64,000 nt of DNA, from NCBI RefSeq assembly GCF_036244895.1, contig NZ_BQKE01000001.1, positions 744,001 to 808,000 of the forward strand. Direction: 5' to 3'. Source of the stretch: Persicobacter diffluens. GTDB taxonomy: Bacteria > Bacteroidota > Bacteroidia > Cytophagales > Cyclobacteriaceae. The position numbers were made by a program, and so were the translations under genes. The notes beneath the pieces are model-generated. The model did not search any database. It was not told where the DNA came from and saw only the letters and a list, made by a program, of their open reading frames with translations. Of this stretch, positions 18,014 to 26,963 are shown piece after piece (position 1 is the stretch's first letter; every line of letters begins with the position of its first letter).

Positions 18014-18047
18014 GAAAAAAAAGGCCGTCTGATTAAAGACGACCTTT
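18014..18047 (-). terminator. Rho-independent terminator after GH97 gene
   Basis: Read on the minus strand, AAAGGTCGTCT pairs with AGACGGCCTTT (one G-T) across a 6-nt loop, followed by eight T's. It separates GH97 from DUF1349 transcription. Confidence 0.82.
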
Positions 18048-18059
18048 CGGTGATGGAAA

Positions 18060-20195
18060 CTATAATTTTTTCAAGCCTTTAAGCGTACTGGTGTCAGTGA
18101 CCTCCATAATGCTAATGGCGTATCCGCCTCCCGGGGCACAATATTGGTTAAGTTTGGATTTACTATTTACCTGATATTGCTTGATTTGGTAGGCTTTGGG
18201 GTTGTCTTTATAATGCGCATCTTTTTGGTCCGCATAAACGGTGGCAATGTATTTTTTGCCGGGTGTCAGGAAGTGGAAGTTGATTTTGGAAGTTCTTGCT
18301 TCTTCATCATTTGTTCTGCCCACGAACCAGTTTTCCGACGCTTTGTCTTTGCGGGCATAAGTGATGTAGTCTCCGGGTTCGGCCTCCAAAATGACTGTTT
18401 CCTGCCAGTCTACCGGAACATCTTTGATGAACTGAAATGCGTCCATATACTTTTCGTAGGTCTGAGGGAGATCCGCCGCCATTTGTAAAGGGCTGTACAT
18501 CGTTACATATAGAGCCAGCTGACGCGCCAGCGTGCTGCGTACATAAGAAGTATTGTTCGGATTGTACTGGGAAATATCCGTTTCAAAAATTCCCGGGGTG
18601 TAATCCATTGGCCCACCAATTAATCGGGTGAAAGGCAGAATGGTAGTGTGGTCAGGATTGTTGCCACCAAAAGATTCATATTCCGTTCCTCTGGCGGATT
18701 CATTCCCCACCAAATTGGGATACGTTCTGCTTAAACCTGTCGGGCGTACGGCCTCATGGGCATTGACCATGATTTTATAGTCCGCCGCTTTCGTTAAGGC
18801 ATATTGATAATGATTGACCATCCATTGGCCGTAGTGTGTTTCTCCTCTTGGGATCATATTGCCTACATATCCACTTTTTACCGCATTATATCCATGGTCG
18901 ACCATAAATTGATAGGCCTGATCCATATGGCGCTCATAATTTCTGGTTGAACCGGAGGTTTCATGGTGCATCATCAGTTTTACTCCTTTAGAATGGGCGT
19001 ATTCATTCAGGGCTTCCACATCAAAGTCCGGGTATGGGGTAAGGAAGTCAAATACATAGTCTTTTGATTTCCCAAACCAGTCTTCCCAGCCTTCATTCCA
19101 GCCTTCTACCAGCACCTGATCAAAACCGTGTTCCGCCGCAAAGTCAATATAGCGTCTCACATTTTCATTGGTGGCACCATGAGTGCCATTAGGTTCCGTT
19201 TTATTGTAATCGGTTTCTCCCAACTTTACTGCAGGTAAATCGGTATAGGCCCAAGAGCTCATGCCGGAAATCATTTCCCACCAGACGCCAATGTATTTGA
19301 CCGGTTTAATCCACTCCGTGTCCTCATAAGCGCAGGGCTCGTTCAAATTCAGGGTTAAGGTGGACTGTAAAATGTCCGCCGCCTGATCACTCGCGATTAC
19401 GGTTCTCCATGGGCTTTGGGTGGGCGCTTGCATATAGGCCATATGGCCCAAAACATCCGGCGTTAGGTGAGATTGGAAAATGAAGTTTACATCATCCAGT
19501 TCTAAATGCATACAAGAGTAATCAATTAGTGCTGCTTCATGTAAATTAATGTAGAGATTGTTGTCCGTTTTCATCATCAATGAAGTTTGCACACCCGTGG
19601 GGGAGAACTGGGTCTGTGAAGCATTGGGGGTAATGGCTTCTTGCATTAAACTTCTGATTTCAGAAAGCCTGGATTTGTTGTAATTGTATTCCTGTGTATC
19701 GAAATCGCCCGGAATCCAGAAAGCAGTGTGGTCGCCAGCCATGGCGAATTGGGTGTTTTCAGATTGAATGACGAAGTATTGTAAGTTATCCTGTTGGGGG
19801 AATTCATAACGAAAGCCCAGCCCATCATCAAAAAGGCGAAATCGAATATTAATTTTTCTCTCTGTTCCTTTTTGGTTCAGGGCGACCAACAGCTCATTGT
19901 ACTGATTTCGAATTTCACTTCGCTCCCCCCAGACTGGCTTCCAGCTTTCGTCAAAGGAATCGGTGTTTTCGGCAATCAACTCGAAGTTATCGAGTAAGTC
20001 CTGCGCTTTTACCAGTTCAAAACCCAGGGTAGAAGGTAAAATGATTGCTTGATTTTTATAGTCTAATTGATAAGTAGGCTTTCCATTTTCCAGGGAAAAT
20101 TTAAGCTTAAAATTTCCATTTGGGGAATTTAGTTCGCCGGCTATGGCTTTATACGATAGCAGCAGGCATGTGAAAATATAAAGAAGCTTTCTCAT
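18060..20195 (-). CDS. GH97 alpha-glucosidase (SusB-like, inverting type)
   Basis: This 711-residue exported protein has a signal peptide (MRKLLYIFTCLLLSYKAIAG). It has the GH97 N-terminal beta-supersandwich (SPNGNFKLKFSLENGKPTYQL), a central TIM barrel and a C-terminal beta domain. Four acidic residues can be placed: E412 in MMHHETS, E481 in NAHEAVRPTG, E499 in GNES and E505 in GTEYE. Their spacing (69, 18, 6) equals that of E439, E508, E526 and E532 in Bacteroides SusB, as I recall it, where they are the base, calcium ligands and acid. The retaining-type nucleophile Asp position appears as Gly (VKSGYVG), again pointing to the inverting alpha-glucosidase branch. The SusR-like gene lies upstream on the same strand. 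A TAnnTTTG box precedes the start. Confidence 0.93.
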   Translation of the reverse strand: MRKLLYIFTCLLLSYKAIAGELNSPNGNFKLKFSLENGKPTYQLDYKNQAIILPSTLGFELVKAQDLLDNFELIAENTDSFDESWKPVWGERSEIRNQYNELLVALNQKGTERKINIRFRLFDDGLGFRYEFPQQDNLQYFVIQSENTQFAMAGDHTAFWIPGDFDTQEYNYNKSRLSEIRSLMQEAITPNASQTQFSPTGVQTSLMMKTDNNLYINLHEAALIDYSCMHLELDDVNFIFQSHLTPDVLGHMAYMQAPTQSPWRTVIASDQAADILQSTLTLNLNEPCAYEDTEWIKPVKYIGVWWEMISGMSSWAYTDLPAVKLGETDYNKTEPNGTHGATNENVRRYIDFAAEHGFDQVLVEGWNEGWEDWFGKSKDYVFDFLTPYPDFDVEALNEYAHSKGVKLMMHHETSGSTRNYERHMDQAYQFMVDHGYNAVKSGYVGNMIPRGETHYGQWMVNHYQYALTKAADYKIMVNAHEAVRPTGLSRTYPNLVGNESARGTEYESFGGNNPDHTTILPFTRLIGGPMDYTPGIFETDISQYNPNNTSYVRSTLARQLALYVTMYSPLQMAADLPQTYEKYMDAFQFIKDVPVDWQETVILEAEPGDYITYARKDKASENWFVGRTNDEEARTSKINFHFLTPGKKYIATVYADQKDAHYKDNPKAYQIKQYQVNSKSKLNQYCAPGGGYAISIMEVTDTSTLKGLKKL

Positions 20196-20222
20196 GAATG
20201 TTTATTTTGGATGCTTGATGCT

Positions 20223-20230
20223 CAAATGTA
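20223..20230 (-). promoter_or_regulatory. Possible -7 box (TACATTTG) for the GH97 gene
   Basis: On the minus strand TACATTTG matches TAnnTTTG and lies about 28 bp before the GH97 ATG. The -33 element is not clear. Confidence 0.45.
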
Positions 20231-20360
20231 GCATTCCCACCAAAACATTAATAGAGAAAGTAGATGGAAAGGAGGTGGTTAGTGGCTTAAATATGCCTTA
20301 AGGGTTATATAACGGCATATTTAATAATTATAAAGTAGTATAATAAGTAGTGGGTTACAT

Positions 20361-22004
20361 TCATGAGGTAATCATTTTTACCTGATTTTCGAATAAATCC
20401 CTTGGGCCGGCCGCTTTATTCCTGGCACTGGTGCGATAATTATAGATGGTAGTGGTGGAGTATCGAAGAAATTCTGCGATCTGTGGACTCTCATTTATGC
20501 CCAGGCGGATCAAAGCAAAAATTCTTAGTTCGGTATTGAGCAATTCTCCTTCTTTTAAATGCACCTGAGCATCCGGTTTTAGGAGGGCATTGAAATCCCG
20601 GACAAAGTTGGGGTAGAGATCCAGAAAGGCCTGATCAAAATCCCGGTAGAAAGCGAGTAATTCTTCCTCTATCCATTCTTTCGATTTTAATACTTTTAAT
20701 AAATCATCCATGCTCGAACTGCTCGCTTTGTTGCGAAGCCGATTTCTAAAATGATCCATCTTGCCGATGTAGGAAGAGCATAGTTTGAGGTATTGGGCAA
20801 TATAAGTTTCCCTTTGTTTATTGGCGGCGGCCAATTGCTCATTTTTAGTTTGAATGAGCTGATTGCTTTCTGCTAAACCCTGTACGGAAGACTTCAAACG
20901 AAGGTTAATTTCCTGATTTTCCTGATAAGCGGTTTGCAACTTTTTTCTTTGTCTGAGAAAGAAGAGAAAGGCGATTAAAATGAATAACAATAAGCCTCCG
21001 CCCAGCCAAAGAGACCAAAGGTAAAGGCGCTTTTTGCGGTCACGGAGGTTAATATAGCTTTGATTAATCAATGGCAGAATTTGCCCGATTTCGAAAGTCC
21101 GTAATTTGGATCCGCTGAAGGTGGCGTCTTCCAGGGCAATTTTAGTATAGTAAAAAGCGCTTTCGCTTTCGCCCTTTTTTTCCAGCAAAATAGCCAGCTC
21201 GCGCAGGGCAGCATGTTCCTTAATTCCATTTTCAATATCCGACCGGGCCGATAGCGCCAAAGCCTGAATTTGCTTGTCTTCTTCACCTAAAAGACCGTAG
21301 GCAGTAGCCAGCGTATAGGCAGTAAAAGCAAAGGGGCGGTCTGTAGGTTGTAAGCTGGACAATGCCTTCTGAAGAATGGGGATAGTGGCGGCTGTCTGCC
21401 CGTCAGCCATCATGTTTTCGGCAATAATCACGGGGTAAATCACATCAGTGGGCTTCAATTGACTAAGCAAGGAGTCCTGATATTGGTGATATAATTGCTG
21501 ATAGTTGGCCAGTTGCGGAGACTTGCTAAGGTAAGCGCGTAAGTAATTGTATAAAGTGAGTCGGCTGGAATAATAAGCGGTTTTTTGCCCCTCATTCAGG
21601 GCTTGTTTCTCCAGCTGATCCAATAACAGCAGGGCCTCATGCGTCATACCGGCCAAAATATAGGCATGGGATAAGTTCAGGGCAGCATCCTTTAAATACC
21701 GATCATTTGGTAATTGGCTTCCAAGCGATTCATTTTGAAGGCAATAATATAAAGCCGAATCAATGCGAAAGGTGCTGTATTCTTCCCATAGCTTTTGTTG
21801 CAAACGGAATCGCTCCTCTCCACCCAGGTTTTTATCCAATAATAAAGACCGGAGTGAAGAGATTTTACGATTTCTTTTTTGGGTAAATTCCGCTCTGTGC
21901 TGAAGCGTTTCATCCAGTTGAATTAAAGCAGGATTGTCCGTATTCTCTGCCCGGGAGAAAAAGGGAAAACCTGCCAAAAGGGCGATCAACAAAAATTGGG
22001 GCAT
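20361..22004 (-). CDS. SusR-like membrane-bound transcriptional regulator (DUF6377)
   Basis: The 547-residue protein has a signal peptide (FLLIALLAGFPFFSRA) and a periplasmic region of about 290 residues made of TPR-like helical pairs. One membrane span (LWLGGGLLLFILIAFLFFLR, about 325-345) follows, then a coiled coil (residues about 350-395) and a cytoplasmic domain ending in a LuxR-like helix-turn-helix (TELRIFALIRLGINESPQIAEFLRYSTTTIYNYRTSARNK). This matches the DUF6377/SusR group, which senses sugars outside the cytoplasm and directly activates sus-type genes. Its neighbour GH97 is the likely target. It begins 4 bp after the NfeD gene, so the two are co-transcribed. No SusC/SusD pair is in the window, so this would be a reduced version of the starch system. 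Confidence 0.87.
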   Translation of the reverse strand: MPQFLLIALLAGFPFFSRAENTDNPALIQLDETLQHRAEFTQKRNRKISSLRSLLLDKNLGGEERFRLQQKLWEEYSTFRIDSALYYCLQNESLGSQLPNDRYLKDAALNLSHAYILAGMTHEALLLLDQLEKQALNEGQKTAYYSSRLTLYNYLRAYLSKSPQLANYQQLYHQYQDSLLSQLKPTDVIYPVIIAENMMADGQTAATIPILQKALSSLQPTDRPFAFTAYTLATAYGLLGEEDKQIQALALSARSDIENGIKEHAALRELAILLEKKGESESAFYYTKIALEDATFSGSKLRTFEIGQILPLINQSYINLRDRKKRLYLWSLWLGGGLLLFILIAFLFFLRQRKKLQTAYQENQEINLRLKSSVQGLAESNQLIQTKNEQLAAANKQRETYIAQYLKLCSSYIGKMDHFRNRLRNKASSSSMDDLLKVLKSKEWIEEELLAFYRDFDQAFLDLYPNFVRDFNALLKPDAQVHLKEGELLNTELRIFALIRLGINESPQIAEFLRYSTTTIYNYRTSARNKAAGPRDLFENQVKMITS

Positions 22005-22008
22005 TGGT

Positions 22009-23355
22009 TTATGCTTTTTTTACTTTTAGCGTATTGCTTTCCTGGCTAATGACTTTAATTGCAGTGCCCGCATCAATAAAATCTCCACGGGTAAAAGCAT
22101 CATGGATTTTTCCGTCAATCTCCACCTTGCCGCTCGGACGAAGCACGGTATAGGCGGCCCCTATTTTACCTACCAGCGATTCCTGATGGAAGTTTACCTG
22201 ATAGCCTTCACTGGATTCCTGGGTGGTGGTCAGGGCCAGGCGGTTGATGAAGGAGGATTTATGTAGTCGCATGGAGCCTACAACGACCAGAATTAAAGAA
22301 AGTGCAAATGAAATGGAGACTGCCCCCATTGCGGAATAGATTTGATCCGTGGGTACACCGGAAAAGTCAAAGAAGTCATTACCGAGCATAATCAGCGTTA
22401 GGGAGCCCAAAGTCAGGATTAATCCGGAGATACCTGCAATACCAAAGCCCGGAATTACGAATATTTCCAGGCCAATGAGCACCAGTCCTATAAAGAACAA
22501 AATGATTTCCCAATAGGCGGCCAAGCCATGAAGGTAATGCGGAATCAGGTATATGGTCAATGCGATTACTGCTGCTGCAATTGGAAAGCCTACTCCTGGC
22601 GTTTGAAGTTCAAAATAAATGCCGCCCAGGATAATCAGGATCAGAATGCCGCTAACGGCGGGATTTAGTACCAGGGCGATAATTTTCTCTAAGGCAGAGA
22701 GTTCAAATTCCGTTATCTCGTAGTCATAAATTCCCGCATGTTCCAGCGCGTCCGTGACAGAAATTACCTCCGCGGTCGCAATTTCATATTTGATGGCTTC
22801 GGAAGTGGATAGTGTCAATACTTTTCCGGAATCTGAAATGCCCTCTATATAGATGCTTTCATCCACCATTGCTTCGGCGATTTCCGGATTGCGTCCCTTG
22901 GCTTCGGCCGTGGATCTCATGATGGATCGCATATAAGACTGGTATTTATCCGGCGCGGCTTCTCCGGTTTGTACCACTACGGTGGCTGCGCCAATGCTTG
23001 CCCCGGGTGCCATATAAATGCTATCGCAGGCAAAAGAAATTAATGCACCGGCAGAGGCGGCGTCTTTATTGATGAAAACGTAGGTCGGGGTTTCTGTGTC
23101 CAGCAGAGCGGTGCGGATATCATCCGCATCATTTACGGCCCCGCCATAGGTGTCCATTTCAATCAGGATAATATCGGACTCCTGATTTTCGGCTTCCTCT
23201 AAGGCCAGTTTAACATAGCGATTCATTCGTGGGTCGATATTATCGTCTATGTGCATGTGAAAGATCCTGGTGCTTTGCGCCATCAATATAAATGGAAGGC
23301 AGATAAGCATCAAAGAGAGGCCCGATTTCAGGAAAAATGGTTGATGACTTTGCAT
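22009..23355 (-). CDS. NfeD-family membrane serine protease (long form)
   Basis: This 448-residue protein has a signal peptide (ending LMAQ) and a ClpP/SppA-like protease domain with IEMDTYGGAVNDADDIRTALL and INKDAASAGALISFACDSIYM (catalytic Ser in the ASAGA motif). Four to five membrane spans follow (about residues 230-365), then a C-terminal OB-fold domain (VGKIGAAYTVLRPSGKVEIDGKIHDA). The long NfeD type is usually encoded with stomatin-like proteins, which are not adjacent here; a SusR-like regulator follows instead. It probably acts in membrane-protein quality control, facing the periplasm. ATG at 23355 gives the expected signal peptide. Confidence 0.9.
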   Translation of the reverse strand: MQSHQPFFLKSGLSLMLICLPFILMAQSTRIFHMHIDDNIDPRMNRYVKLALEEAENQESDIILIEMDTYGGAVNDADDIRTALLDTETPTYVFINKDAASAGALISFACDSIYMAPGASIGAATVVVQTGEAAPDKYQSYMRSIMRSTAEAKGRNPEIAEAMVDESIYIEGISDSGKVLTLSTSEAIKYEIATAEVISVTDALEHAGIYDYEITEFELSALEKIIALVLNPAVSGILILIILGGIYFELQTPGVGFPIAAAVIALTIYLIPHYLHGLAAYWEIILFFIGLVLIGLEIFVIPGFGIAGISGLILTLGSLTLIMLGNDFFDFSGVPTDQIYSAMGAVSISFALSLILVVVGSMRLHKSSFINRLALTTTQESSEGYQVNFHQESLVGKIGAAYTVLRPSGKVEIDGKIHDAFTRGDFIDAGTAIKVISQESNTLKVKKA

Positions 23356-23502
23356 ATTGAATTGATAATTAAAAAATCATTTCGAAATTGGCTTCGGACA
23401 AATGTCGGAAAGGCTACAGCAATTCACTTTTGATAATTTGCAGATCCATGCCGAAATCCTTCTATTTGTCCATCTGTATTTAATACGTCAAATTCGCCAA
23501 TT

Positions 23503-24276
23503 TTGAACAAATTACAAACCATAGACCTGCCCGGAAGACTTTGGAAGCTGGAAATTGCAGAAAAAGGCAATGGCCTGGGCTTTGAATTTCGCAATGAGGA
23601 TGAACTTCAAGCCACTTTTGCCTATTTGGATGACTCCCGGAAATTATGGGGTCCTTTTGAAATGCCCGAAAGCTGGTGGGTGACACTGGACGCAGTCGTG
23701 GAGGGTAAGCTATTGATTCGCTCCTATGAGGATCATACCAATCCCACCTCCCGTAAGCTTTGGTTTTTGGAGGTAGTAAAAAATGAGATCTTATGGGAAG
23801 CGGAGAAATTTCTGCCCGCGGACATCATCGATGGGAAATTATATGGTGGATTTGTGGAGGATGGCGAGCGTAAGCCTGCCTTTATTGAGCTGGAAAGCGG
23901 AGAGGCCCACTGGCTGGAGGAGGAAATAAAAATTGACCCGAAGAATGGTGATAATCCCGTCAAAATTGCGCATTATGCAGAGGATTCGGAGTATTTTGAA
24001 AAAATCAGGGTTTTTATTGAAAAAAAAGCCGGAGATACCATCCAAAAAGGAGTGGATTATTTCCAATCTGATGCTCAAATAGTAATTTCTTACTATATTT
24101 ACGAAGAAGAATGCTTGATCAATAAGCTTCATATTTATGATCGGAAAGGAGCGCTATTGCTAGAAAGTATTTTGGCGGAAAATTTGCCTAACATCACCCT
24201 GCAAAGCTTTTTTGTTGTTTCTGATCAGTTGATTTTTGTCAACCGTCATAACCAGTTATGTATCTATGACCTGTAA
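23503..24276 (+). CDS. DUF4905 protein
   Basis: The 257-residue product resembles the DUF4905 family of Bacteroidota: RLWKLEIAEKGNGLGFEFR, TFAYLDDSRKLWGPFEMPESWWVTLDAV, LWFLEVVKNEILWEAEKF and a C-terminal INKLHIYDRKGALLLESI. The pattern of repeated W/L-rich strands suggests a beta-propeller-like fold. No signal peptide or membrane segment is seen. The start is TTG at 23503. Its last 11 bp overlap the start of the LysM gene, so the two are translationally coupled. Function is unknown. Confidence 0.8.
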   Translation: MNKLQTIDLPGRLWKLEIAEKGNGLGFEFRNEDELQATFAYLDDSRKLWGPFEMPESWWVTLDAVVEGKLLIRSYEDHTNPTSRKLWFLEVVKNEILWEAEKFLPADIIDGKLYGGFVEDGERKPAFIELESGEAHWLEEEIKIDPKNGDNPVKIAHYAEDSEYFEKIRVFIEKKAGDTIQKGVDYFQSDAQIVISYYIYEEECLINKLHIYDRKGALLLESILAENLPNITLQSFFVVSDQLIFVNRHNQLCIYDL

Positions 24277-25294
24277 AAAAATCGCATTAGCCCTTACCGC
24301 ATTGCTATTTTCATGGACTGTTGGAAATACCGATGTGGTAGCACAGTCGCATGCATATCACACCATTGAAAAGGGGCAAACCCTGTATTCAATTTCGAGG
24401 AAATATAAAACTACCGTGGCCAAATTGGAGGAAATGAATCCAGGGCTGTCGGAAAACCTCGGCGTGGGGCAAAAAATTAAGGTGCCGGCCGCAGCAGGTG
24501 CAGTTGGTGAAAAAGCCACCAAATCTAAGTCCGGCTCAGAGATTGTTCACGTAGTCCAGTCGAAAGAAACCCTATATAGTATTTCTAAAAAATACAGTGT
24601 GAGCGCGAATCAGCTTATGCAGTACAATGGGATGTCCAATACTTCTCTTTCATTAGGACAGAAAATTAAAATTCCTACGGATGGTACGGATGCGGTAAAA
24701 TTTGCCAACCATATTGCCGATGCCAGTAACCAAAAGCATCAGGTAGCGAAAGGCGAGACCTTGTATGCCATTTCTTCCAAATATAAGGTGTCGGTAGACA
24801 ATATTAAGAAATGGAATGGTTTGAGTAGCAATAGCCTGAAAGAGGGCCAGTATTTGATTGTTGGCCTGGGGACGGGAAAACCGGAGCAGGAAACTGAAGT
24901 TGTGAAAACACTGCCAGCCACTACGAAGCCGAAGCCGGTGAAGGAAGTGACGGCTAAAGCAGATAATCCTGAGGTGAAAGAAATTGCTTATTCCCGTGAG
25001 GAAATTGAAGATGGTACGGATTTCAAGAAAATTCGGGAAAGAGGAATGTCGGGTATCATGACGGGTTCGGAAGACACCAAGAAGTATCTGGCTTTACACC
25101 CTAGCGCTCCAGTTGGGACGATTATGCAAGTGAGGAATGATATGAATAACTATAGTGTGTTCGTTCGGGTGATTGGTAAATTGCCACCAACTGGTGATAA
25201 TGCCAATTTGGTGATTGCCTTAAGTAAAACGGCCTATGAACGTTTGGGCGCATTTGATCAGCGCTTCCCGGTGGAAGTGACCTATGTGCCTTAA
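24266..25294 (+). CDS. Exported LysM protein with C-terminal double-psi beta-barrel
   Basis: The ATG at 24266 gives a signal peptide (KKIALALTALLFSWTVGNTDVVAQ). Three LysM domains follow at about residues 30-75, 98-142 and 158-203, each with the GQTLYSIS/KETLYSIS/GETLYAIS core and an asparagine near the end. A spacer rich in Lys, Pro and Thr leads to a C-terminal RlpA-like double-psi barrel (GIMTGSEDTKKYLALHPSAPVGTIMQVRN to FPVEVTYVP). LysM domains bind peptidoglycan, so the protein should sit in the periplasm on the wall. Whether the barrel is a lytic enzyme cannot be told; the usual catalytic Asp is not obvious. The stop codon TAA lies inside the terminal repeat of the adjoining dispersed element. 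Confidence 0.88.
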   Translation: MTCKKIALALTALLFSWTVGNTDVVAQSHAYHTIEKGQTLYSISRKYKTTVAKLEEMNPGLSENLGVGQKIKVPAAAGAVGEKATKSKSGSEIVHVVQSKETLYSISKKYSVSANQLMQYNGMSNTSLSLGQKIKIPTDGTDAVKFANHIADASNQKHQVAKGETLYAISSKYKVSVDNIKKWNGLSSNSLKEGQYLIVGLGTGKPEQETEVVKTLPATTKPKPVKEVTAKADNPEVKEIAYSREEIEDGTDFKKIRERGMSGIMTGSEDTKKYLALHPSAPVGTIMQVRNDMNNYSVFVRVIGKLPPTGDNANLVIALSKTAYERLGAFDQRFPVEVTYVP

Positions 25295-25513
25295 CCAGAA
25301 TTATTCATCGCTAAATTTATCAGATTAGTGTAAGTGGCTTGTCTTTAGTTTATTATAATTTATTTTCTTTAGTTTATAATAGCCCAAATTTGGGCAAGCT
25401 TGCTTTCTCCTCATTCATCTGTTTCGTTGGAAAAAACTCGAAATAGGAAAAATTCCTTCATTTTTTCCGCCTTACAGCTAAACGATGATTTAAGCATGAA
25501 TAATCCGGGGTAA
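25291..25513 (+). repeat. MITE-like element, copy 2 (near consensus)
   Basis: It runs from TTAACCAGAATTATTCA to TGAATAATCCGGGGTAA. The ends are inverted repeats with three mismatches. The intact centre AGCCCAAATTTGGGCAAGC and the hairpin with arms GGAAAAAA/TTTTTTCC are present. Length is 223 bp. Its first bases supply the TAA stop of the LysM gene. Confidence 0.9.
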
Positions 25514-25535
25514 AAGTCTTCCTTCTGAATAGATA

Positions 25536-25568
25536 AAGAGCGTCTTGAGAAATCAGGACGCTTTTTTT
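25536..25568 (+). terminator. Terminator beyond the repeat, probably for the LysM gene
   Basis: AGCGTCTTGA and TCAGGACGCT pair (one G-T) around GAAA, followed by seven T's. It lies 240 bp after the LysM stop, with the dispersed element in between, as if the element was inserted between gene and terminator. Confidence 0.82.
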
Positions 25569-25685
25569 GGGCTTGATGGTATTTTGCTACCTATTTCACT
25601 AATTATCACTGGTGCCTGCGGAGAAGGGAAGGCAGATGATTATTGCTGCGATTGATTCAGATGATATTTTGATAGGAAATTGGGA

Positions 25686-25814
25686 TTAAGCCGAATTATG
25701 AATAATTAACTAAATTTGGGCTATTAAAATCCAAAGAGAAATATTTGTAATGGATTGAAAATAAATAATTTGCGGGCTGGTAAAACCAGCGGGGAATAAT
25801 TATCACTGAATTAA
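25686..25814 (-). repeat. MITE-like element, internally deleted fragment (copy 2b)
   Basis: In reverse orientation, TTAAGCCGAATTAT is joined directly to AAATTTGGGCTATT. The half of the element with the A/T hairpin is therefore missing. The far end (GGGGAATAATT) is decayed. The rest of the gap up to the DUF2905 gene is AT-rich and shows no gene. Confidence 0.6.
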
Positions 25815-25914
25815 CACGATTAGGAGTGGTTTGAAAATGAAATAAGCCTGAAATATCGGCTTACTGAACTTAGTGGCCTTTAGAATCCAGAGCAAACTAC
25901 AAAATGATTGAAAA

Positions 25915-26139
25915 ATGGAAAATTCATTGGCGAAAATATTAATGATGGCCGGTGCAGGGCTGTTTCTTATCGGGCTGATTATTTACCTTCTACAGGGAAA
26001 GGGATCCTGGTTTGGCCATCTTCCTGGTGACATCCGTGTGGAAAAAGAAAATTTCCAGCTTTACATTCCATGGGTCAGTATGTTGCTGGTTTCGGTGATC
26101 CTTTCGGTGCTGTTTCATTTATTTAAACGATTTTTTTAG
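25915..26139 (+). CDS. DUF2905 small membrane protein
   Basis: This 74-residue protein has two membrane spans (KILMMAGAGLFLIGLIIYLL and IPWVSMLLVSVILSVLFHLF) with the DUF2905 signature between them: GSWFGHLPGDIRVEKENFQLYIPW. Family members are short inner-membrane proteins of unknown role. ATG at 25915 is well placed and matches the usual family length. It lies alone between a repeat-rich gap and the chalcone-isomerase-like gene, with no sign of operon membership. Confidence 0.88.
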   Translation: MENSLAKILMMAGAGLFLIGLIIYLLQGKGSWFGHLPGDIRVEKENFQLYIPWVSMLLVSVILSVLFHLFKRFF

Positions 26140-26292
26140 AAAGGGAACTCCCCTTTAGATATTTGGAAACTTAGTGCTTGTTTTAAGTTTTATTTTTTTA
26201 TATTTTATTTAAACTGATTGAAAATCAAACATTCAATTTCATTTCTGATGAAGGAGTCTCAGCACTTGGTTTTAAATCATTTTGGAAAGCAC

Positions 26293-26300
26293 TATCTTTG
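26293..26300 (+). promoter_or_regulatory. Bacteroidota -7 box (TATCTTTG) for the chalcone-isomerase-like gene
   Basis: An exact TAnnTTTG lies 26 bp before the ATG. A TTGG at 26267-26270 is a possible -33 element at about 22 bp spacing. Confidence 0.6.
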
Positions 26301-26325
26301 CAAAACTGGATATTATTTTAATTAA

Positions 26326-26901
26326 ATGAATCAAATGAACCCATTACGTTATTTTCTAATGGCCTTTGCATTATTGTTTTGCTTGCAGGCCGAAGCGCAA
26401 AAAGAAGTTTCAGGAGTTAAATTAGCCGCTAATGTTACAGTTGCAGGGAAGAAACTGGACTTAGTTGGTGCAGGAACTCGTTCGAAATATTTTATGGATT
26501 TGTATGTGGGCGCATTGTATTTGGGTCAGGCATCAAATGATGGAATGGCCATCGTAAATGCTGACGAAATACAGTCCGTACAGTTAACCATTATCTCCGG
26601 AATGGTGACTCGTGATAAATTTACTTCCTCTACAATGGATGGCTTTAAAGCTTCTACGGGTGGGAATTTAGCCCCAATTCAGAAAGAGATTGACCAGTTT
26701 ATGGGAGCATTCGCGGATGATATTGAAAAACAGGATACCTTCACTTTTAATTATGTTCCGGCAAAAGGAACCGAGGTACTGAAAAATGGTAAATTGATGA
26801 CTACCATTGAGGGAGTAGCATTCAAAAAGGCATTGTACGGAATCTGGTTAGGGAATAAGCCAGCAGACAAAGCTTTGAAGGCGGGAATGTTAGGGAAATA
26901 A
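26326..26901 (+). CDS. Exported chalcone-isomerase-like protein
   Basis: The 191-residue product has a signal peptide (LMAFALLFCLQAEAQ). A domain follows that matches the bacterial chalcone isomerase-like family: VSGVKLAANVTVAGKKLDLVGAGTRSKYFMDLYVGALYLG, VQLTIISGMVTRDKF and GVAFKKALYGIWLGNKPADKALKAGMLG. The first part (G-x-G-x-R and F-D-x-Y-V-x-x-L-Y-L) is the best-conserved motif. Bacterial members are periplasmic, probably bind small hydrophobic molecules, and are not thought to perform the plant reaction. The gene is monocistronic, with a promoter box in front and a terminator behind. Confidence 0.87.
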   Translation: MNQMNPLRYFLMAFALLFCLQAEAQKEVSGVKLAANVTVAGKKLDLVGAGTRSKYFMDLYVGALYLGQASNDGMAIVNADEIQSVQLTIISGMVTRDKFTSSTMDGFKASTGGNLAPIQKEIDQFMGAFADDIEKQDTFTFNYVPAKGTEVLKNGKLMTTIEGVAFKKALYGIWLGNKPADKALKAGMLGK

Positions 26902-26917
26902 AAAAATCAGATAAAAG

Positions 26918-26948
26918 AAAAGGCTACTCATTTTGGGTAGCTTTTTTT
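26918..26948. terminator. Terminator between convergent genes
   Basis: AGGCTAC and GTAGCTT pair (inner GGCTAC..GTAGCT) around TCATTTTGG, followed by seven T's. Upstream A's allow weak function on the other strand for the DUF2461 gene. Confidence 0.75.
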
Positions 26949-26963
26949 ATATCGTATACCGTT

